From positions 3,745,694 to 3,809,693 of the forward strand of contig OY282378.1 in assembly GCA_958295835.1 (NCBI GenBank): a stretch of 64,000 nt of DNA, in the 5' to 3' direction. Of the stretch, positions 17,805 through 25,818 are shown one piece after another; position 1 is the stretch's first letter, and each line of letters begins with the position of its first letter. The stretch comes from an uncultured Gammaproteobacteria bacterium. Lineage in GTDB: Bacteria; Pseudomonadota; Gammaproteobacteria; HK1. The notes under the pieces are model-generated. The model was not told where the DNA came from. It worked only from the letters and a program-made list of their open reading frames with translations, and searched no databases. Made by a program: the position numbers and the translations under genes.

Positions 17805-18683
17805 ATGCTGCTAGAACCCGGATTCCTGATCGTCCAGACCCTGAACGGGTTGCAGCTCTCGATGCTGCTGTTCCTGCTCTCGATCGGGCTGTCGGTGGTG
17901 TTCGGGATGATGAACTTCATCAACCTCGCACACGGGACGCTCTACATGGTGGGCGCGTACCTCGCGCTGTCCACGGTGCGGTGGTTCGATTCGTTCTGGG
18001 TCGCACTCGCGCTGGCGCCGCTGGGGGTGGCGCTGATCGGCGCGCTGTTCTACGCGGTGCTGCTCCGGCACATGCAGCGCCAGAGCCCGATGCGCCAGGT
18101 GCTGGTGACCTTCGGGCTCATCTTCGTCGGCTTCGACGCGGTACGCATGGTCTGGGGCGTGCTGCCGCATACCATCCCGGTCCCGGAGGCGCTGGCGGGC
18201 CGCGTGTACGTCCTCGGCGAGGTCTATCCGGCGTACCGGCTGTTCATCATCGCGATCGGCCTCGCGGTGCTCGCGGCGCTCTACGCCGGGCTCGAACGCA
18301 CCCGGCTCGGGGCCGTCGTCCGGGCCGGGGTCGACGACCGGACCATGGTCGCGGCACTGGGCATCGATGTCGAACGGGCGTTCTTCCTCGTGTTCTGCCT
18401 CGGGTGCTGGCTCGCGGGGCTCGCGGGGGTGGTCTCCGCCCCGGTGTTCTCGATCTTTCCGGGCATGGACATGTCCATCCTGATCCTCACCCTCATCGTG
18501 GTGGTGGTCGGCGGCCCCGGAAGCCTCAAGGGGGCGGTGATCGGCTCGCTGGTGATCGGGATGGTGGACACGTACGGGCAGGTGGTGGCGCCGGAGTTCG
18601 CGCGGGTCACCATCTACGCACTGATGGCCGCGGTCCTGCTGGTGCGGCCGCACGGGCTGTTCCCGGTGCGCCGGACCCACTGA
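17805..18683 (+). CDS. livH: ABC transporter permease, LivH type
   Basis: A 292-residue inner-membrane permease with about eight hydrophobic segments. It opens with LNGLQLSMLLFLLSIGLSVV and GMMNFINLAHGTLYMVGAY, the LivH signature. The cytoplasmic coupling region is RTRLGAVVRAGVDDRTMVAALGI. The ATG at 17805 follows the stem-loop cluster; a clear ribosome site is not visible. It forms the translocation channel with LivM. Confidence 0.88.
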   Translation: MLLEPGFLIVQTLNGLQLSMLLFLLSIGLSVVFGMMNFINLAHGTLYMVGAYLALSTVRWFDSFWVALALAPLGVALIGALFYAVLLRHMQRQSPMRQVLVTFGLIFVGFDAVRMVWGVLPHTIPVPEALAGRVYVLGEVYPAYRLFIIAIGLAVLAALYAGLERTRLGAVVRAGVDDRTMVAALGIDVERAFFLVFCLGCWLAGLAGVVSAPVFSIFPGMDMSILILTLIVVVVGGPGSLKGAVIGSLVIGMVDTYGQVVAPEFARVTIYALMAAVLLVRPHGLFPVRRTH

Positions 18684-18696
18684 TCCGACCGTTCCG

Positions 18697-19695
18697 ATGC
18701 CCGGCCGCGACCCCTTGCACCTGCCCGCCGCCGCCGCGCTCGTGGTCGCGGCCGGCGCCGCCTGGTACGGCGGCGACTTCTTCCTCCACGAGGTGCTGGC
18801 CGAGATCGCGATCTTCGCGATCTTCGCAATGAGCCTCGACCTGCTGGTCGGCTACGCGGGCCTGGTCTCGCTCGGGCACGCGGCGTTCTTCGCCGCCGGG
18901 GCCTACGCCACCGCGTCGTTCACGGTGTTCCTGGGCTGGCCGGCGCCGGCCGCCACCGTCGCCGCGGTCGGATGCGCCGCGGCGCTCGCCGCGGTGGCCG
19001 GGGTGTTCGCGATCCGGGTCGGCGGGGTGTTCTTCATCATGATCACCCTCGCGCTGGGCCAGATGGTGTACGCGTACTTCTTCAAGGCCCGCGAGTTCGG
19101 CGCCGACGACGGCATGGCCGGCATCCCCCGCCCCGACCTCGCGGCGCTGGGGCTCGATGCGGCCGAGCCTCACGTGTTCTCCGCCCTGACGCTGATCGCC
19201 GCGGTCGCGGTATGGGTCCTGCTGCTGGTGGTGGTGCGCTCACCGTTCGGCGCGATGCTCGTCGCGATCCACCGCAACGAGAGCCGGGTGCGCGCGCTCG
19301 GCTGCCCCGTGCAGCGCTACAAGCTCGCCGCCTTCGTGCTCGCCGGCGCGATCGGGGGGCTCGCGGGCTCACTCATCGCGCAGCACACCGGCTTCGTCTC
19401 ACCGGATCTGGGGTTCTGGACCGTCTCCGGCGAGGTGCTGATCATGGTCATCGTGGGCGGCATGGGCAGCCTGGTCGGCGCAGCGCTGGGCGCCGCGGTG
19501 CTGGTGCTGCTCCGCCACGAGCTCTCGGACGGCGCGTTCTGGGAGGCCATCGGGCTTTCCGCGGACCTCGCGAGCTACTGGCAGTTCGTGATGGGGCTGT
19601 TCTTCATCGCGGTGGTGCTGCTGGCCGGCGACGGGCTGTACGGCCGGCTCTCGACGCTGTGGTCCACCTTGGGGCGGCCCCGGCGGCGGCCGTGA
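18697..19695 (+). CDS. livM: ABC transporter permease, LivM type
   Basis: A 332-residue permease. SLDLLVGYAGLVSLGHAAFF and the coupling helix RNESRVRALGCPVQRYKLAAFV are typical LivM motifs. About nine to ten hydrophobic spans are present. It starts 13 bases after livH. Its stop is followed by a duplicated stop/start junction rather than directly by livG. Confidence 0.88.
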   Translation: MPGRDPLHLPAAAALVVAAGAAWYGGDFFLHEVLAEIAIFAIFAMSLDLLVGYAGLVSLGHAAFFAAGAYATASFTVFLGWPAPAATVAAVGCAAALAAVAGVFAIRVGGVFFIMITLALGQMVYAYFFKAREFGADDGMAGIPRPDLAALGLDAAEPHVFSALTLIAAVAVWVLLLVVVRSPFGAMLVAIHRNESRVRALGCPVQRYKLAAFVLAGAIGGLAGSLIAQHTGFVSPDLGFWTVSGEVLIMVIVGGMGSLVGAALGAAVLVLLRHELSDGAFWEAIGLSADLASYWQFVMGLFFIAVVLLAGDGLYGRLSTLWSTLGRPRRRP

Positions 19696-19823
19696 TGCGA
19701 TGAACGCGCCGATTCTCATGGAGCTGTACTTCATCTTGGCAGTGGCGCCCACCGGCCACGGGCTCCATGGCCGGCGTTCCAGGATCGGGCGGTGGCGGTG
19801 ACGCGATGAGCGCGCCGATCCTC
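19688..19823 (+). repeat. duplicated livM-stop/livG-start junction with 33-residue bridging frame
   Basis: The sequence gTGAtgcgATGaacgcgccg (stop 19693, ATG 19700) recurs 106 bases later as gTGAcgcgATGagcgcgccg (stop 19799, true livG ATG 19806). The first ATG opens a 33-codon frame that ends exactly at the second TGA, four bases before livG. This looks like a diverged tandem duplication that keeps the stop-start spacing. The small frame itself is unlikely to be a functional protein. Confidence 0.75.
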
Positions 19824-20552
19824 CGGGCCGAAGGCATCACCCATGCGTTCGGCTCCCTCGTGGTCACCGACGCGGTGACCCTCGCGCTCGCGCCCGGCGA
19901 GCGCCACGGACTCATCGGTCCGAACGGGGCCGGCAAGACCACCCTGTTCAACATCATCGCCGGCGAGATCGTCCCCGAAGCCGGATCGGTGCACTTGGCC
20001 GGCGTGAACGTGACCCGCGCCACCCCCGACCGCCGGGCCCGCCTCGGACTCGCCCGCAGCTTTCAGCGCAACAACCTGTTCACGGACCTCACCGTGCGCG
20101 AGAACCTCGCCATCGCCTGCGCCATCGCGCACCGAGTCTCCCACGTGGCGTGGAAGGCGTTCGCGCGCCACCGCGAGGTCCACGAATCCGCGGAGGCGCG
20201 GGCCGTCGCCCTCGGCCTCGAAGACGTCCTCGACACCGTGGCCCGACATCTCTCCTACGGCACCCAGCGCCAGCTCGAGATCGCCCTGGCGCTGGCGCTT
20301 GAGCCGAAGATCCTGCTCCTCGACGAGCCCACCGCGGGCATGAGTCCCGAGGAGACCGCGGCGATGCAGGCGATGATCGCGGCACTGCCCGCCACGCTGA
20401 CCCTGCTGGTCATCGAGCACGACATGGAGGTGCTGTTCGGCCTCGCGGACCGTATCACCGTCCTCGACTACGGGAAGGTGCTGCTCCAGGGGGAGCCGCG
20501 TGAAGTCCGGGACTCCGACGTGGTCAGAAGCCGCTACCTGGGCACGCAATGA
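19806..20552 (+). CDS. livG: ABC transporter ATP-binding protein, LivG type
   Basis: A 248-residue ATPase. Walker A is GPNGAGKTTLFN, the signature is LSYGTQRQLEIALALA, and Walker B ILLLDEPTAGMSPEE. The switch His is VIEHDMEVLF. ARSFQRNNLFTDLTVRENL matches LivG-type Q-loops. The start at 19806 is four bases after the bridging frame's stop; an earlier in-frame ATG at 19767 would add a glycine-rich non-homologous leader. Confidence 0.9.
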   Translation: MSAPILRAEGITHAFGSLVVTDAVTLALAPGERHGLIGPNGAGKTTLFNIIAGEIVPEAGSVHLAGVNVTRATPDRRARLGLARSFQRNNLFTDLTVRENLAIACAIAHRVSHVAWKAFARHREVHESAEARAVALGLEDVLDTVARHLSYGTQRQLEIALALALEPKILLLDEPTAGMSPEETAAMQAMIAALPATLTLLVIEHDMEVLFGLADRITVLDYGKVLLQGEPREVRDSDVVRSRYLGTQ

Positions 20553-21250
20553 GCACGCCGAGCCTGCTCGCGCTCGACGCGGTGGACGCCTTCTACGACC
20601 GGAGCCACGTGCTTCAGGCGCTCTCGATGGAGGTCGAATCCGGTACGGTGGTCGCGCTGCTGGGGCGCAACGGCGCCGGCAAGACCACCACCCTGAAGAC
20701 GGTCATGGGCATCGTGCCGGTGCGCGCCGGGCGCCTGCGCTTCGACGGCGCCGACGTCACGGGCCTTCCGACCCATCGCATCGCAAGGCTCGGCATCGCC
20801 TACGTGCCCGAAGACCGCGGCATCTTCGCGTCGCTGACGGTGCACGAGCATCTCACCTTGGCCAACGTCCCGGACGGCTGGCCGCTCGGACGGATCTACG
20901 AGGCGTTCCCGCGCCTCGCCGAGCGCCGCGACCATCGCGGCACCCAGCTCTCGGGCGGCGAGCAGCAGATGCTCTCCATCGCGAGGGCGCTCACCCTCGC
21001 CCCGCGCCTCCTGATCCTCGACGAGCCCACCGAGGGGCTGGCGCCGGTCATCGTGGAGGAGATCGCGGCGATCGCCGGGCGGCTGAAGACCGAAGGGCTG
21101 ACCATGCTGCTGGTGGAGCAGAACTATCCGTTCGCGGCGCGGATCGCGGACCGCGTGTACGTGCTCGGCAAGGGACGCATCCGCTGGCACGGTGCACCGG
21201 CGGCACTCGACGCGGACGAGGAGGTGAAGCATACGTGGTTGGGGATCTGA
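20549..21250 (+). CDS. livF: ABC transporter ATP-binding protein, LivF type
   Basis: A 233-residue ATPase. Walker A is GRNGAGKTTTLKTVMG, signature LSGGEQQMLSIARAL, Walker B LLILDEPTEGLAP. IAYVPEDRGIFASLTVHEHL is the LivF Q-loop. The ATG overlaps the livG stop (ATGA). It is the last gene of the importer, followed by two tandem hairpins. Confidence 0.9.
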   Translation: MSTPSLLALDAVDAFYDRSHVLQALSMEVESGTVVALLGRNGAGKTTTLKTVMGIVPVRAGRLRFDGADVTGLPTHRIARLGIAYVPEDRGIFASLTVHEHLTLANVPDGWPLGRIYEAFPRLAERRDHRGTQLSGGEQQMLSIARALTLAPRLLILDEPTEGLAPVIVEEIAAIAGRLKTEGLTMLLVEQNYPFAARIADRVYVLGKGRIRWHGAPAALDADEEVKHTWLGI

Positions 21251-21313
21251 GCCTCGGGTGAAGGCGGCAGCCTGATTCCGGCGGCTCGCACCTTCTCCGT
21301 CGTTCCTGCCGAG

Positions 21314-21357
21314 CCCGTGCCCGTGAAAACGGGTACCCGTGGCCGCGAAAGCGGGTA
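21314..21357 (+). terminator. tandem 22-bp repeat forming two GAAA-capped hairpins after livF
   Basis: Two adjacent 22-base copies (21314-21335, 21336-21357) differ at three positions. The first folds CCCGT-GAAA-ACGGG, the second CCGC-GAAA-GCGG. Two of the three differences are compensatory (T:A to C:G), while the third removes the outermost pair. There is no T-tract. Position at the end of the importer operon suggests a 3' end or processing signal. Confidence 0.5.
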
Positions 21358-21443
21358 GCGGAAATCCGTTCAGCCGGTTTCAAGGCGTTCCGGGCCACGA
21401 CGCTGAAGCAGGAGAGTGACGGACAGACCAGGGAGACCGGAAC

Positions 21444-22250
21444 ATGGGTGAAGAACGCACGATTGTCGTCACCGGCGGCGGCAGCGGGATCGGCCGGGCG
21501 ACGGCGAAGCGGTTCGGCGATGACGGAGACTTCGTCGTCGTCGCGGACATCAACGAGGAGAGCGCCGAGGCGGTCGCCCGGGAAATCACCACCGCGGGCG
21601 GAAACGCGACACATGTCGTGGTCGACGTGGCGGACGATTCCAGCGTCGGCGCCCTCGCGGCCACCGTCGAGGAAGCGCATGGCGGGGCCGACGTCCTCGT
21701 CACCTCGGCCGGGGTCCTCCAGAACGTGTCGTCGATCCGCAACATGGACATGGACGAGCACGACCGGGTGTGGGCCGTCAACTACCGCGGCGTCTACGTG
21801 TGCTGCCGGGAGATCGGCCGCGGGATGGCCGAGCGGGGACGGGGGTGCATCGTCAATATTTCGTCGACTTCGGCGACCGCCGCGTTCCCGCTCCACGCCT
21901 ATGCCCCCGCCAAGGCGGCAATCAGCCATCTGACCGCGCTTCTCGCCTCCGACCTCGGACCCCGCGGGGTCCGGGTCAACGCGGTCGCGCCCGGCTACGT
22001 GCTCACCGAGCAGATGCAGGCCCGCATCGACGCCGGCTATCGGGACCAAGGCGCAATGGAGCGGCAAAGCGCGCTCGGACGCATGATCCTGCCGAGCGAG
22101 GTCGCCGACGGGATCCACTTCCTGTGCTCCGACGCGGCGCGCGCCATTACCGGAATTTCGATGCCGATCGACGCCGGCTGGCTGTCCAGGGTCACCTACG
22201 TCCAGCACTCGGGATGGCCTCCGACGGACTGGGACCCCGACACCGATTGA
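21444..22250 (+). CDS. short-chain dehydrogenase/reductase
   Basis: A 268-residue classical SDR. The cofactor motif TGGGSGIGRATAKRFG is followed by VVADINEE (Asp after strand 2, NAD-type). Further motifs are DVADDSSV, the SAGVLQN variant of NNAG, catalytic Ser in VNISSTSA, and YAPAK for Tyr/Lys. The C-terminus ends in an unusual ~25-residue tail (VTYVQHSGWPPTDWDPDTD) that may cover the active site. It follows the importer by 190 bases on the same strand. Substrate unknown; NNAG reading SAG is a mild oddity. Confidence 0.85.
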   Translation: MGEERTIVVTGGGSGIGRATAKRFGDDGDFVVVADINEESAEAVAREITTAGGNATHVVVDVADDSSVGALAATVEEAHGGADVLVTSAGVLQNVSSIRNMDMDEHDRVWAVNYRGVYVCCREIGRGMAERGRGCIVNISSTSATAAFPLHAYAPAKAAISHLTALLASDLGPRGVRVNAVAPGYVLTEQMQARIDAGYRDQGAMERQSALGRMILPSEVADGIHFLCSDAARAITGISMPIDAGWLSRVTYVQHSGWPPTDWDPDTD

Positions 22251-22305
22251 ACCGCCGGTGATGTTGCCTCGCGCCGCCTCGGGCCGCGCCGCGGCCGGGG
22301 CCACG

Positions 22306-22902
22306 TCACTTGCGCTCGGCCGGGGCGCCGCCGACGTCCTCGCCCCAGCGCTTCGTGATCCCGGCGTCGATCTCGAACAGATCGAGGGCCCGGCCCAGCG
22401 TCTGGTCGATCATCTCGTCGATGCCGGACAGACCCGCGTAGAAGGCGGGAACCGGCGGCATGACGATTCCGCCCGCCTCGGACAGCGCGAGCATCGTGCG
22501 CAGGTGCCCGGTGTGCAGGGGCGTCTCACGCAGCAGCAGGACGAGCCGGCGCCGCTCCTTCAACGTCACGTCCGCGGCCCGGGTGAGCAGGCTTGCGGTC
22601 ACCCCGGTGGCGATCTCCGACATCGTGCGTACCGAGCAGGGCGCGACGATCATGCCCAGGGTCCGGAACGAGCCGCTGCTGATCGATGCGCCGAGGTCGC
22701 CGACCGGGTGGCAGACCGTCGCCAGCCGCTTGACCTCGGCCGGCTTGCGGTCGGTCTCGTACGCGATGGTCATCTCCGCCGCCTTCGACATGACGAGATG
22801 GGCCTCGATCGGCAACCCGCGAAGCAGCTCCAGCAAGCGGATGCCGTAGATCACGCCCGAGGCTCCGGAGATGCCCACAACGAGGCGCGGGAGGTCGTTC
22901 AA
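22306..22902 (-). CDS. ubiX: UbiX-family flavin prenyltransferase
   Basis: A 198-residue flavoprotein of the UbiX/Pad1 family, which makes the prenylated FMN needed by UbiD decarboxylases. LVVGISGASGVIYGIRLLEL is the FMN/phosphate-binding start. GSFRTLGMIVAPCSVRTMSE and LVLLLRETPLH are family signatures. The start is read as TTG at 22902, eight bases after GAGGAG; longer starts would run into the tRNA gene. No ubiD is adjacent. It is transcribed from the tRNA side. Confidence 0.85.
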   Translation of the reverse strand: MNDLPRLVVGISGASGVIYGIRLLELLRGLPIEAHLVMSKAAEMTIAYETDRKPAEVKRLATVCHPVGDLGASISSGSFRTLGMIVAPCSVRTMSEIATGVTASLLTRAADVTLKERRRLVLLLRETPLHTGHLRTMLALSEAGGIVMPPVPAFYAGLSGIDEMIDQTLGRALDLFEIDAGITKRWGEDVGGAPAERK

Positions 22903-22928
22903 GGCAAAGCTCCTCGTCCGGGCGGCAT

Positions 22929-23013
22929 TGGTGCGAAAGGGGGGATTCGAACCCCCACGGGTCGCCCCACTGGCACCTAAAGCCAGCGCGTCTGCCGGTT
23001 CCGCCACTTTCGC
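22929..23013 (-). tRNA. tRNA-Leu (UAG)
   Basis: The minus strand gives acceptor GCGAAAG (23013-23007) pairing with CTTTCGC (22939-22933), then discriminator A and an encoded CCA (22931-22929). The anticodon arm is TGGCTTTAGGTGCCA, giving anticodon TAG. A long variable arm follows, as in leucine tRNAs, then the T arm GGGGGTTCGAATCCCCC. It lies just upstream of ubiX and divergent from the sulfite oxidase gene. Confidence 0.97.
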
Positions 23014-23101
23014 GCTTTCCGATGACCGCGCAGTATATTGCGCGTGGGACCAGGGCGCTCAAGCCTTGTCGCCCGCAACCGCCACAGAAGGAGAGACCAT
23101 C

Positions 23102-24406
23102 ATGTCGAACGACGACACCTCGACCCCGAACTCCCCGGACCTCCACGAGTTCTTCGCCAGGGACCCCGCCGCGGCGGACCGCGCCTTCTTCGGTCGCGAG
23201 ACGTACTCCGACCGGCGCGGATTCCTCCGCGGCGCCGGCCTCGCCACCATGGCCGCGATGGTCGGCGCGGCGATCCCGCTCCACCGCAACATGCCGGCCG
23301 GGCTCATCCCGGCCGCGTTCGCCGACGAGAACGTCCTGGTGGGCAAGGACGGCCTGACCCTGCTCAACGACCGGCCGGTCAACGCGGAGACCCCGCCGCA
23401 CCTGCTCGACGACGCGATCACCCCGACCGCGCGCCACTTCATCCGCAACAACGGCATCCCGCCGGCCGCCGCGGACCCGGCCACCTGGACGCTGACCGTC
23501 GACGGCCTGGTCGACAACCCCATGACCTGGTCGATCGCCGACCTCCGGTCGAAGTTTGAGGTGGTCACGATGGCGCTCGCCATCGAGTGCGGGGGCAACG
23601 GGCGGGCCTTCTTCGACCCGCCGGCCAAGGGCAACCAGTGGACCTACGGCGCGGTCGCCTGCTCGGAATGGACCGGCGTGCGCCTGAAGGACGTGCTCGC
23701 GGCGGGCGGCGTCCAGCCCGGCGTCGTCTACACCGCGCACGTGGGCGCCGACGCCCATCTGTCCGGGAAGCCGGGCAAGCTCCCCATCTCCCGCGGGGTG
23801 CCGATCGCCAAGGCGATGACCGGCAACGTGCTCGTCGCCTTCGCCCAGAACGGCGGCCCCCTCCATCCCATGAACGGGGCGCCGCTCCGGCTGGTGGTTC
23901 CGGGGTGGCCGGGCTCGTGCTCGCAGAAGTGGCTCCAGCGCATCCAGCTCCGGGACGTGGTCCACGACGGCCCCAAGATGACCGGCACTGCCTACCGGGT
24001 GCCGCGCTACAAGGTGGAGCCGGGCGAGAAGGTGGACAAGAAGGACTTCGTCATCATCGAGCGGATGCCGGTCAAGTCGCTGATCACGAATCCGGCCAAC
24101 GGCGCGGGCGCCGGACGCTCCATCGAGGTGCGTGGCCACGCCTGGTCGGGCGACCGCACGGTCACCGCGGTCGACGTCTCGCACGATTTCGGGGCGACCT
24201 GGATGGCGGCGGAGCTCGACGATCCCGTCAACGACGGAGCGTGGCAGAACTTCCGGGCCAAGGTGGAGCTGCCCGCGGCCGGCTACTACGAGGTCTGGGC
24301 CCGCGCCACCGACAGCGAGGGCGTGACGCAGCCACATGCCATCGACTGGAACCCCAAGGGGTACCTCAACAACACGATGCACCGGGTGGCGGTTCGGGTG
24401 GCGTGA
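23102..24406 (+). CDS. sulfite oxidase family molybdenum enzyme (SoxC/SorA-like), Tat-exported
   Basis: A 434-residue protein. The N-terminus has SDRRGFLRGAGLATMAAMVG (twin Arg at 38-39), a Tat signal. The molybdopterin domain follows, with the Mo-ligating Cys163 in ALAIECGGNGRAFF. Conserved substrate-side segments are KGNQWTYGAVACSEWTGVRL and GWPGSCSQKWLQRIQL. The C-terminal Mo-co dimerisation domain has SIEVRGHAWSGDRTVTAVDV and VWARATDSEGVTQP. ATG 23102 has AAGGAGAGA upstream. It lacks a haem domain, so a partner cytochrome (SoxD/SorB-like) is needed but none is adjacent. Likely role: periplasmic oxidation of sulfite or a sulfur-containing substrate. Confidence 0.88.
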   Translation: MSNDDTSTPNSPDLHEFFARDPAAADRAFFGRETYSDRRGFLRGAGLATMAAMVGAAIPLHRNMPAGLIPAAFADENVLVGKDGLTLLNDRPVNAETPPHLLDDAITPTARHFIRNNGIPPAAADPATWTLTVDGLVDNPMTWSIADLRSKFEVVTMALAIECGGNGRAFFDPPAKGNQWTYGAVACSEWTGVRLKDVLAAGGVQPGVVYTAHVGADAHLSGKPGKLPISRGVPIAKAMTGNVLVAFAQNGGPLHPMNGAPLRLVVPGWPGSCSQKWLQRIQLRDVVHDGPKMTGTAYRVPRYKVEPGEKVDKKDFVIIERMPVKSLITNPANGAGAGRSIEVRGHAWSGDRTVTAVDVSHDFGATWMAAELDDPVNDGAWQNFRAKVELPAAGYYEVWARATDSEGVTQPHAIDWNPKGYLNNTMHRVAVRVA

Positions 24407-24416
24407 GACGGCGTTG

Positions 24417-24455
24417 GGGAGGCGGGGCGCGCCGCTTGCGGCGCGTTCCGCCCCT
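24417..24455. terminator. bidirectional hairpin between convergent genes
   Basis: A G/C-rich stem GCGCCGC-TTGC-GGCGC flanked by GGGGCG and CGCCCC arms lies between the sulfite oxidase stop and the convergent HAD gene, with a second CATGCCTGCCGGCATG stem directly after. It has no T-tract. Confidence 0.5.
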
Positions 24456-24534
24456 CATGCCTGCCGGCATGTCCCGTCCATCGTCACGCGGGATCGAAGA
24501 CCACCTCGTCCGCGGGCAGGCGTCTGCGCGCCGT

Positions 24535-25644
24535 TCAAGCCTCGGGAACCACATGATCGGGAACGATACCGGTGCGAGCGGCCCTGGCTTCCCAATCCAG
24601 TCCCCTGAGCAATCCGTGATCCGTGACCAGGATCGTGCCCAGCCCGGCCGCCAGCCCTCCCAGGATGTCCGTATGCAACCCGTCGCCCACCATCGCCACC
24701 CGCTCGCGCCTCGCCGCCGCGCGGCCCAGCCGGGAGAGGGCGATCTCGAAAGCGGGGGAGAAGGGCTTGCCGAACCGCTCGCACCGCACGCCGGTCTCCA
24801 CTTCGATGCGCAGCGCCCAGTAGCCCGGCTCGGCGGACAGGCGCCGGTCGGGATAGGGGGCGCTCACGTCGGGGTTGGCGACGAGCACGGGCCGGGGGGA
24901 CTCGCGCAGCGCATCCGCGAGAAGGCGGTGCCGGGCGGTGCTCCACCCTTCGGAACGGATGAATATGAATCCCGCGGCGTGCCGGTAGAGCGCCTCATCG
25001 TCTTCGAGAAGCGCGGTCTCGACCGAAAGGGTGTCGAGCTCGGAGTCGGGCTGCGCCATCACGCCCCACAATCCCGGACGAGACCGTGCCGCGAGGGACG
25101 CTTCGAGGGCGTCGCGGCTCGACACCACGAGTCGTCCCGGAATGTCGAGGCCCCACCGCTCGTAGCGACGCGCGGTTTGCCGGGACGGCCGGCCCGACCC
25201 GTTCGTGAGGACCATCACTTCCCGGCCGGCGGCGCGAAGGGCGCGGATGGTGTCCCCGATGCCCGGTATCGGCTCCAGCCCGACGTTGATCACTCCGTAG
25301 CCGTCGAGGATGAACGCATCGTAGCGGTCGATGAGGGCAAGGAGGTTCGCGGCCGGCTCCGCCCGTCCCGTCCGCGGCGGGCGGGGAAGGCGCACCAGCT
25401 CGTAGCAGTCGATCACGGACTCGGCGTCGAGCGATTCCGGGCCGGGGATGGACGCCGCGCTCGACGACGGATCATCCGGCGCCGCAGAGGAGCCGGGCCA
25501 CCGGTGTCCGCGGTGGGCGTCCGTGGCCGTGTCCGGAGCCGGCTCCGGGTGCGAGCCCGGATTGGAGTCCGGGTTCCGGCGCAGGCTCGGGTCCCGGTCC
25601 GGCTCCGTGCCCGGCGTCCGTCGCATACGTTCACGGTGACCCAT
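24535..25644 (-). CDS. HAD-IIA family hydrolase (NagD-like phosphatase)
   Basis: A 369-residue protein whose residues ~105-369 form a class IIA HAD phosphatase. Motif I is DAFILDGYGVINVG, motif II VLTNGSGRPS, the Lys lies in RCERFGKPFSPAFE, and motif III/IV is VAMVGDGLHTDILGG. The first ~100 residues (PDRDPSLRRNPDSNPGSHPE and similar) are low-complexity Pro/Asp/Asn-rich and not part of the fold; an internal start cannot be excluded. ATG 25644 follows GGGGAGGA. It is divergent from ugpB across a 174-base region. The substrate is probably a sugar or polyol phosphate; glycerol-phosphate is suggested only by the neighbour. Confidence 0.8.
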   Translation of the reverse strand: MGHRERMRRTPGTEPDRDPSLRRNPDSNPGSHPEPAPDTATDAHRGHRWPGSSAAPDDPSSSAASIPGPESLDAESVIDCYELVRLPRPPRTGRAEPAANLLALIDRYDAFILDGYGVINVGLEPIPGIGDTIRALRAAGREVMVLTNGSGRPSRQTARRYERWGLDIPGRLVVSSRDALEASLAARSRPGLWGVMAQPDSELDTLSVETALLEDDEALYRHAAGFIFIRSEGWSTARHRLLADALRESPRPVLVANPDVSAPYPDRRLSAEPGYWALRIEVETGVRCERFGKPFSPAFEIALSRLGRAAARRERVAMVGDGLHTDILGGLAAGLGTILVTDHGLLRGLDWEARAARTGIVPDHVVPEA

Positions 25645-25775
25645 CCATCCTCCCCTGGCAGGAGCCGCCCAAGTCCCATCCCACCGCATTATCCACCATG
25701 ACGTTGGCCGGATGTGGCAAGCCCGGTTCATGCCGGTGTCACACCCGGACGGCAGGCTGTAACATCCGACACCGC

Positions 25776-25805
25776 AACGCGGCAATTCACAACGCGGCAA
25801 TTCAC
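25776..25805 (+). repeat. perfect 15-bp tandem repeat in the ugpB leader
   Basis: AACGCGGCAATTCAC occurs twice head to tail, ending 13 bases before the ugpB start and directly before its GGAG. It could be an operator doublet or a chance duplication; no PhoB-type box is recognisable nearby. Confidence 0.85.
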
Positions 25806-25818
25806 ACGGAGACTCGAA

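Noticed and set aside
22903..23007. Longer ubiX start extending into the tRNA
   Set aside because: It would translate through the tRNA-Leu gene; a TTG with a GAGGAG site at 22902 gives the normal family length.
25700..25818. PhoB box upstream of ugpB
   Set aside because: No pair of CTGTCAT-like heptamers at 11-bp spacing is present; CTGTAAC alone is not enough.
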